Source: Alitta virens
Taxonomy: Eukaryota > Annelida > Polychaeta > Phyllodocida > Nereididae
Length of the DNA: 64,000 bases
Direction of reading: 5' to 3'
NCBI GenBank assembly: GCA_932294295.1
Contig: OW028585.1
Coordinates: 12,348,271 to 12,412,270 of the forward strand
Part shown: positions 15,501 through 24,500 of the stretch, piece after piece
Position numbering within the stretch: the first letter of the stretch is position 1
How the letters are laid out: each line of letters opens with the position of its first letter
The notes under the pieces: generated by a model
The model's database searches: none
What the model was told of the DNA's origin: nothing
What the model saw: the letters and a program-made list of their open reading frames with translations, nothing else
Program-made: the position numbers and the translations under genes

Positions 15501-18500
15501 CCCAACTCAGAGCGTTCGTTCGCTTAAATATACCTGGTCTGTCATAGAACATAGTATGATAGTTCTATACATGGTAAAGGCCTAGGCCCAGGTATAAAAA
15601 AACATTGCGTAGTTTTCCCAATAAAAATGGAGCACCTATGCCATAAACGACACCACTAACTCAAATAACCTTGATTGAACTTGAAGGGACTAAAATGTCT
15701 TTAGGAGTAATATATACTTCTCTATTCTATTGGAATAAACTTATTCCCAATAGAGTTTACATTTTACTGCAGTTGGGATTTGGGATTATATATAAATATC
15801 ATCTTTATTTAGGGGCGTCGATTCAGGGGGGACGTGGGGGATATATACCACCCACTTTCTGAGAAGGGGCGGGGGGGGGGGGGGGTGATCAATGCCATCA
15901 TCTCCCCCCCCACCTGAAATTCACAAATGAAAATTATCCTTTTTCACACACTTTTGGTTTGGAACATTTGTGCTTTATTAAACAGCTTTACACATGATAT
16001 GTGATCCACCATTATTTTACCTCTTGGCCGGCGTCCACATATTAACTGATACTAGTGGTACGAGCAAGGGAAAGTCACAATAGGACAGACAAAGTAGGCC
16101 TGCATCCCCCCCCCCCCCCCAACCGTCAAGAGAAATTGACGCCCGTCTTTATTCATACTCTTGGTATACCAATACAATACGTGGTTTATACTATAATAAT
16201 AAAAATGCAGATTAATTGAGACAGGTCCTCAATAATTGATTTAACTTCATTAGAAGTAAAGTCTAACTCTGCCAGTCCATCCCTCACCATTGACATTTCA
16301 CCAACAGTGTGTGCTGCATGCAAATTAACAAGTGTTTTGCAGTCATGTGTACATACTGTCCAAACGTTCTTTGTAACATCTTTGCTATTTAGCATAAGTA
16401 TCCCAGTTAAGAGAGTTTTGTGCAGCACCATTGCACATTGGAAGCAAAGACAGTCTGAAACACTGAATGCAAAAGACACCTCTGGAATATCATGGTGCAG
16501 AGCACCAACAGCATGAAACTAAACTAAATTAATCTCTGCTGGTTTTCACAATGGAGTAAACATAGCCCCACTGCATGTCAGTAAAATGCACCCTCTATTG
16601 GAAATAAACAGGAGAAGAGAATTCTACTTCTGTCTTGTTTTTCCTGAGAGTGGCAGCTTTTACAGACAGCATTGTTTTTTGTTTTCAGTTATACTAATTA
16701 TTAACATTTCATAATCCTATTTTCTTCTTATTTATACATTTTGTAATTCTATTTTCTTTTTGTATGTGTTCTATTTATTATACTTTTTTGTATTTTGATG
16801 TAACTAACATTTGTATTTTGTAACTTTTGTATTTTGGGTAAAATGGCCAATAGGCCAGTAGGCGTCTGCCAGCCTTTTTACTCATATAATTATAGTATGT
16901 CTGAATCTGTGCAAACCGAAGAAGGTCCAATAAACTAAAAGAATGAATAATTTTAGCCTTACAATGGGCTACTATTTACCAATAGAGGGAGCTGCGCCCA
17001 AATCATTGTTTAATGATATCATCTTAATATGACATCATTAACTGCACTCAATGACCCCATTGTTTGATTACGTCATTAACAATTGTTTGAGCGCAGTTAC
17101 TGAGCTCCCTCTTTTAGTAAATAGAAGCCCATTCAATTAATCTCTAGAATGAAAACTTATAGTTCCCAAAAGTCTGTCAACTCAGAATGACTTTAGTAGG
17201 CCTAATGCGATGTTTTGGTGTAACATTGAATGTATTTGTACCTACCTTTTTCAGCTTGTAACGGTCTTCCGGACATAGTATTCGTCCTTGACGTTTCTGC
17301 CAGTATCACAGAAGACGAGATAAGAAGTGCGAAAGAGTTCATCATTAATTCCATCGAAACGTTCTATAACGGCAATTCTAACAGTCGATTCGGCTTAGTA
17401 GTGTTCAGCTCCGTCGCAAGGATCGTCTTTGGATTGCAGAACGATTTGAACTTCATCCGAAGTATGGTCAACACAATAAGGAATGAAAGTGAGTAAATAT
17501 ACGGTGCATTTTGAAATGGGTTTGTCAGTTAGTAGCTAAACTTGGCAGAGCATGTAATGGTAAACAATATCATACAAGAAGGGAGCATAGGATTTCTTAG
17601 CTCTACAATCAAAGGGACATTTTTTGATAGCGAGATTAGCTAAATAGCAGCTATAGTAGATCCAGAATAAATATCCACTTGTTTTTCGGTAATATTTCAT
17701 AAAAAGTTTGGAGCAACACAAAATGGACAGAATGTCGCTAACAAGTCAAACCCTTACTTTCTAACCTGAAACCCCTCCCTGTAAAAATTAACTACAAGTT
17801 TCCTATCATTTCGATGGTAATTTTCTACCATCTTGTCCCTACTTAAGAACTATCAAAACCAAGTAAATGGTCCCATGTAACATTAAAAAAACCAAGTGTA
17901 CCGGTTTATATACACCGGAGCAGGATGTCATAAATAAAATTGCTAAAATTACTCAAATGAAAAATGGTTTCCAAAATAAAGAAAAATTAGAATATTTACT
18001 GGGAAGAATAGTTATTATTTATGTAAGGACAAGGATGGGGCATTGAAATATAATTTTATCAAAGCTGGTTTGTCTCCAGACTTAGTACATTAAAATAATT
18101 GTAATGCTCCCTTGTTGTCTCATGATATTTTATGTCATTACAACGCTCCTTTGTGCACAGGAATTTAACTTTTAAGTACAATAAATAATATAAATTATAG
18201 GCTTTTTCATGCCGTCAAAAATTCAATATGTAAAAACACCTAGTGATGATGTCACAATTCTGAACAATGGGTGATAACCCAAAGACCCAGTTTTGGGAAA
18301 ATAAAAATATAATTGTCAGATAAAAAAATAGTGTGTAATTTACCCCAATAAAAATGGATATGTTGATAAAAGCCCCCGCTAACTCAATTTACCTTGAATG
18401 AACTTAAACTAAAATGTCTGAATGGAGTGAAATTATACTTCTCTACTCTACGCATCTTCACTGGGCAAGCCACTGACATCCAAAAATGGATGTAATATTT

Positions 18501-21500
18501 GATGTAAACTGTGAGCACTGATAGTTTGGATTTTATTTATCCTGCTATAAATAATAAATTAAACGTTGACTTTTCCAGGGGGCAGAACCAACATTGCGGA
18601 AGGATTGGAAAGAGGATCCCAAGTTTTTACGTTACCGCGGTCCGGCAGCAACAATATCATCATCTTGATAACTGATGGATTATCAAATGAACGAATCAGA
18701 GAAGAAATCAATGTCGCTAATCGTATTAAAGGCAATGGTATTTCTATTGTGCCTGTTGGTAAGTATTGTGGAAACTGATTTGGATCAATGAGGGCCTGAT
18801 TTAAGGGACTGCATAATCAGTGGCACGGCTAGAGATAAAATCATAGATATGGCATGCATGCGTATTGTAATCATACATTCAGAAAACTTTTGCATCTGAC
18901 TAAAATCATAGGTACCAAGTTTCAGAAACTGGTTTGCTGAACACCTGAGTGAGGCCGGGGTCCCAGAGTCCGCAGACTACCAGAGGCCCTGCAGAAGCTC
19001 TAGCATCTGAGGTGCTCTGAGATGCATTCTGAGCGTTTTTAGAGCTACTGATAGTTATAAAATGGAACCTAAAATGCATAAATGTTTCAACTTTAATTTG
19101 CTAAAGTTTGGGGGGGGGGGGGGGACCAGGGCGGGGCATCGGGGAACCCCGGGCAACGGGACCGCCGCTTCCCAGAGATTCATTATACCCACCATTGCAC
19201 TATAGATAAATTTACTCCCTTCAACCACCAATCATTAGCCTGTAAAATTGGGCATGGTGCCAAAAGAGGGTTTTAGGCTAGTGTGTGCTGGTCAGAAGGT
19301 TTTGACATTAAATGCTGGTCAGACCTGCCAAATGAGGGTCATTTGGGAGCAATGCCAAAATACTTTTAGCTGTTTGAAAAATAGAGTTAACCATGCCAAA
19401 GTCTTCAAAAGGACTCCCCGATTTATTTATTATTAGGCAAAGTTTCTACTTATACAAAGATTTATAAATTGGAATTGGTGAATAGCAATTTGAATATTAA
19501 TATCCCGTTAACTTGCAAAAATTAGGCAGAGTTTTACTGTAACATGAGTATGAGAGTAAAAGTTATCTGCATTTCACTTGGGTAATTGATGCAGTGTTGC
19601 TGGAAAATTGAAGAATTGCCAAAATATGCCTTTTGCAGGAGTTACGGAGTATGGCCCGGATTACAATACACTTCAAGAAATTTCAAGCTCTCGAAATGAA
19701 AACGGAGTCGTGCGGTCATTGAACTTTGCGATGTTGAACATGAGAATTGGGGAGCTTACTCAGATTGCGTGTCGACCGAATAACAATATCTTCGTGCCGC
19801 AGCCACCGAGATTCCCAGAACCTGTCCCGCCACCCGCCCTATTCCCAGGGCTCTCATCAAGGACCACCCGACCACCTCCTGCAATCAATTCACCAGGTAA
19901 TGACAGATCAAGTGAGGTGATGTGAGATAAGCTAAGCAAGATGAGATGAGGTGACATAATTTGTATACAGTAAAGTGAGAGATCTAATGAGTTATCGATT
20001 GAAGTGATGTGAGATACAATGAGACAAGATCAGATGAGGTGAATATGGAAGGTTACGTGGAAAAAATATAATGAATTTAGGTAATATGAGATCAATTGAG
20101 GTGAAAGTTACTTTTATAAAGTGACAGCAGATCAAATTAGATGAGTGTATTAAATGTCAAAGATTAGGTGATGTAAAATTAACTGAAATGAGGTGATCAG
20201 ATGAGGTGAATGCAGATAATGTAAGGTGAAAAGAAAGATGAATGTCACACAATTTTGAGATGAGATCGTGAAGCTATATAAAATGAATTCAAATATTGTT
20301 ATAATATCATACTGTACGGTGAGATGAAAATATAAGCTAAGTGTGATAAGATACGATGAGTTGTTTGGAAATCTGAGGGAAGTTAGAAAAATTCAAGTTG
20401 CACTGGTAGCATATCATTAAAACCAATACTAAAACCCCATTTTCCCGCTGGCAAAGATCGCTGTGCATGGAGCTGACACAGCGACCTTTGCAATGAATCG
20501 CCTAAATTTGTGTGGTTATTCATCTTCTTTCTCATTGGATGCAACAGAAACTTATTGCACAATCAGAGGGGGCCTTAGAAATCAGCACCATATTTAGAAT
20601 ATGGTGTCATAATGTCACGGTGTAACTGGTGTCTGATTGGCTAATAAATTAGTGATGTTTTGGACGGCACAGGTTGCAAGGCCTGCCATTTCCATTTGCC
20701 CAGCAATGAATTTCGCCAGCACTTACCATAGATGGCGGCAGTTGCAATCCCCACAAATATGCCTGTTAGAGGTCAAGGTGTGACTGGGCAACAATGAGTG
20801 ACACCTTGATGTCTTGAAGATGCTGCAACTCATACAATAAAAAAAAAAAATTTTTACTGATACATTCAATTTTCATCAATTTCAGGCTTACCAATTGTCT
20901 GTCCTGGCACCCACATTGTTTTACTGATTGACAAATCCCGACGACTTAACCCAACGCAAGCGGATTTGGACCAAACCAAGAATTTAGTAGCGCGTCTTGT
21001 TCGCCACATCTCTTCAACAAAACCCAGCGTAAAATTTGCAATCATCACCTTTGATGCCACAGGAAAAGTGGAGGACAGCTTTTCACCGAGCAGGACTATG
21101 TGAGTGAAAAAATGTATAAGCAAAAAAAGAGGAAAAAATGCAGGTTACAGCATTCAAACTGTGATAGCCAATTTTCATATGAATAATAAGCAATTTACGT
21201 GAAACCCAATATTTTATTTGTAATGTGGTCAGTTGTGGTGGGTTGCTTTCTTACGTCAAAAGTTGCGCCAACCAAAGCCTTTGTCAAAGAAGAACAAATT
21301 AGTAAAGTTCTACCCTTATTGAGAGTAAAATGTATCCTCTATATGGAGTAAGTTTACTCTACTAAGTAAACCAATTATTGGCGAATAACTTTACTCCTTA
21401 CCGAGTAAAGAGAGTACATTTACTCGATACATGTGGTAGTTTACTCATTCACTGGGTTAATTTTTGAGTTACCATACTGGTTTTTTAGCATGGAAATAAT

Positions 21501-24500
21501 TTGACATATATTTTCAATAAATTACCACTAAATGTTTTTTTTTCAATTTCAGGAATGAATTACTTCATATGATATCTGCGATTCAGATACAAAACACCCA
21601 AGCCGCTGACTTCTCCAACATCGCTCGAGGACTGTTTGCTTCTCGAAACACTATATCCCAAAAGAATATGTACAATGTCAAATCACACGTGAGTGATATT
21701 AGGGAAATATTTCATCCATACAATGAGCTGATATTTAGTACATTGTTATTAATATTTCGTCCATACAATGAGCTCATATTTAGTACATATTATTAATATT
21801 TCGTCCATACAATGAGCTCATATTTAGTACATATTAATTTTTCGTCCACACAATGAGCTCATATTTAGTACATATTAATATTTCGTCCACACAATGGGCT
21901 CATATTTAGTACATATTATTAATATTTCGTCCACACAATGAGCTCACAAAGGTACATACTATTAAAAAATTCATTAAACCAGATTTGTCCAGAAAGGTTG
22001 GCGAAAATACTTTTCAATAATGAATCAATATATGACATTTATATTACGCTTTGATTGACTTTTTGGGTCAGCTTCGTTATATTTCATATTAACAAATCGG
22101 TTATTTGGTATAATTTATGCGCTCTTGACATTTTGCAGATCATCCTCTTCAGTGATGGATTTTCTAATCGTGACTCCGGCATTGAGTTCACTGAAGCGCG
22201 AATTGTGAGAAGTATGGGAATAGAAATTATGGCAGTGGGTAAGCGATTGATTGATTGATTGATTGATTAATTGATCAAATAAAGAACCTCATTTTGAAAC
22301 GATTGATCGTTTGCCTGCAAACCTTCTAAACTTGCCATATCGAAAGTAACTGAACATCTAAATTCATTGAATCGTGCCAAAAATAGCGTCTATTCAATGA
22401 AAAGTTACTTATAAAGTGGCCTTAATATTGAGATGGTCTTGAAGAAAAAAATTAATTGCTTGTACCTTTATACTGTATTAATACATGCACATTCTAAGCA
22501 GAAATTCGGATAGCCTGTTTCCCAATGGCCTCCCCTGAAGGCCGCTTGGGAAACAGGCTGAGATTTGGGATACAGATAAGTATGTGGTTTTAAAATTGAG
22601 GCGGTCTTACTATTGGGTGCTCTGAATAGTGGATTTTCACAGAAGGTTCTCTGTATTTCCACCAGGTGGCTACGACAGAATACTGCAATTCTATTGGCTG
22701 AAAAATATCCCACCCTTGACTCTGATTGGCTGAAGCAAATTGCACCCTAACAGCAGTATTTTTAGTGCATTTTATTGTATATTTGATCTTATCATTTGGC
22801 TGATTTCTTTTATTTCCCAGAGAAAATTATATTTATGGAATTAGTTAGTTATGACCTATTATATCTGAAAAGCAAAATGATTTAATAAGTGGAGAGGAAG
22901 ACTCTATTGTTGGCATCCAAATATCTTTAACTCACTCTTTTGCATTAAGCCGGTCAACTCCTAACAGTTACTGTTAACGGTGTAAAATAAGTATCTGAAT
23001 TTTCAATAATTAAAGCACACACTAAGAATTTCTGTCATTTATCTCTGTCGTTTATAATTTCAGGAGTTGGGTCACCTAGGATAAGTGAGCTCTCAGGACT
23101 GACCGGTGATATGAGTCTCGTCTTCAACGCTCCGAACAGACAACTTGATGTCGGAACAATCGCTAGACACATTTCCAACTGCGGTTCAAACACTGACCTA
23201 CAAATTTCATTTCTGAGTATGAAAACCAGTTCTTATATTCCAGTGACAAAAAATGTTTAAACCTCGTACAGATTGAGGCCACCTCTTATTTTAGTACTTA
23301 ACTTTTAAATACCAGGGGCACAAGTAATGATGAGATAATGGGGAGAAAAAGTACGTATTGTTTGATGATGTCATCTAGTCTGTGACGTCATCCATAAACC
23401 AATTATCAGACAGGTGGCAAGATGACCTATCGTCAGAGATAATATTCATATATTAAATTAAATAACCTTACGGTAGGTCAATCACTACGCACATTAATTT
23501 TAACTAAGCGGCGAACAAAAAAGTTCTTTAAAATTAGTAGAGACTCCTTATTTTGTATTCTTATGATTACTATGAACTGATATACACAGTCAAATTCCTT
23601 GCTCCCCCACTAGGATTCTTGCTCCCCGAATTCACCAAGACCCTCTTCTGCATAGAGGACTGATCGACATTGATGACATACAATTTGTACCCATCACCTT
23701 CAAAATTAGCTGGCCAATGAACCTAACCCATATTATTTTAATCCACAGGACAAGACAGTCATTGTCCAGAAGAAATTGTTTTCGTCGTTGACTCCGGCGG
23801 AAACCAAACTATGGAGAAAACGAACAGGAAACACACGTCGGAATTCATGTCCTCTATTGTTGAGGAATACGCACGTTTCTATGACGTCAGAGGAAGATTT
23901 GCAGCTGTCCAGTTCAGGTCAGATTTATTCAATTAATTTCTGTGTGTTTTTGTGATTATTTCAAGTTTATAAACATGTATGAGATTACACTATTTACATT
24001 TTTAATACACTATTTACATATTTTCTTTCCATCTATCTATCTATCAGATTCTTTTTATTTTGCCAAAAAATATTTACAATTTACTTTCATATTTTCATTT
24101 TTAAACATTGGTTTCGCAAAGAGACCTCATAAAGATAAAAATATTTTATCGCTAGCGTGAGGCCACCTGGAGAGATCCATTAATATTACATAGTGAACAT
24201 TAAATCAAACACAATGTGGAAATTACTCTCATCAGTAGTAGTTTCATCTACGTAACTCATCTCCAGTTAAAGAATATATTGTTGAAAAATATTATGTCTA
24301 TCAAACTATGTATCGATTGGTATTACCTTTTGTTTTTTATTATTCATTAATGTCACTAATGTTTATAATTATTCACTTTATCTATTGTCGTAAGGCTATA
24401 ATACATGCTCCCCTACAAGATGCTCACTCATTCATTAATGCTCCCTGAATCATTCATAAAAATTATTACACAAAAGTATAACAATCCTAGGAAATTTCCA

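Noticed and set aside
23217..23262. Read-through tail of vWA exon 21 as the protein's natural end
   Set aside because: Domain 7 follows in frame with all expected boundaries, so the gene most likely continues; noted as a possible isoform only.
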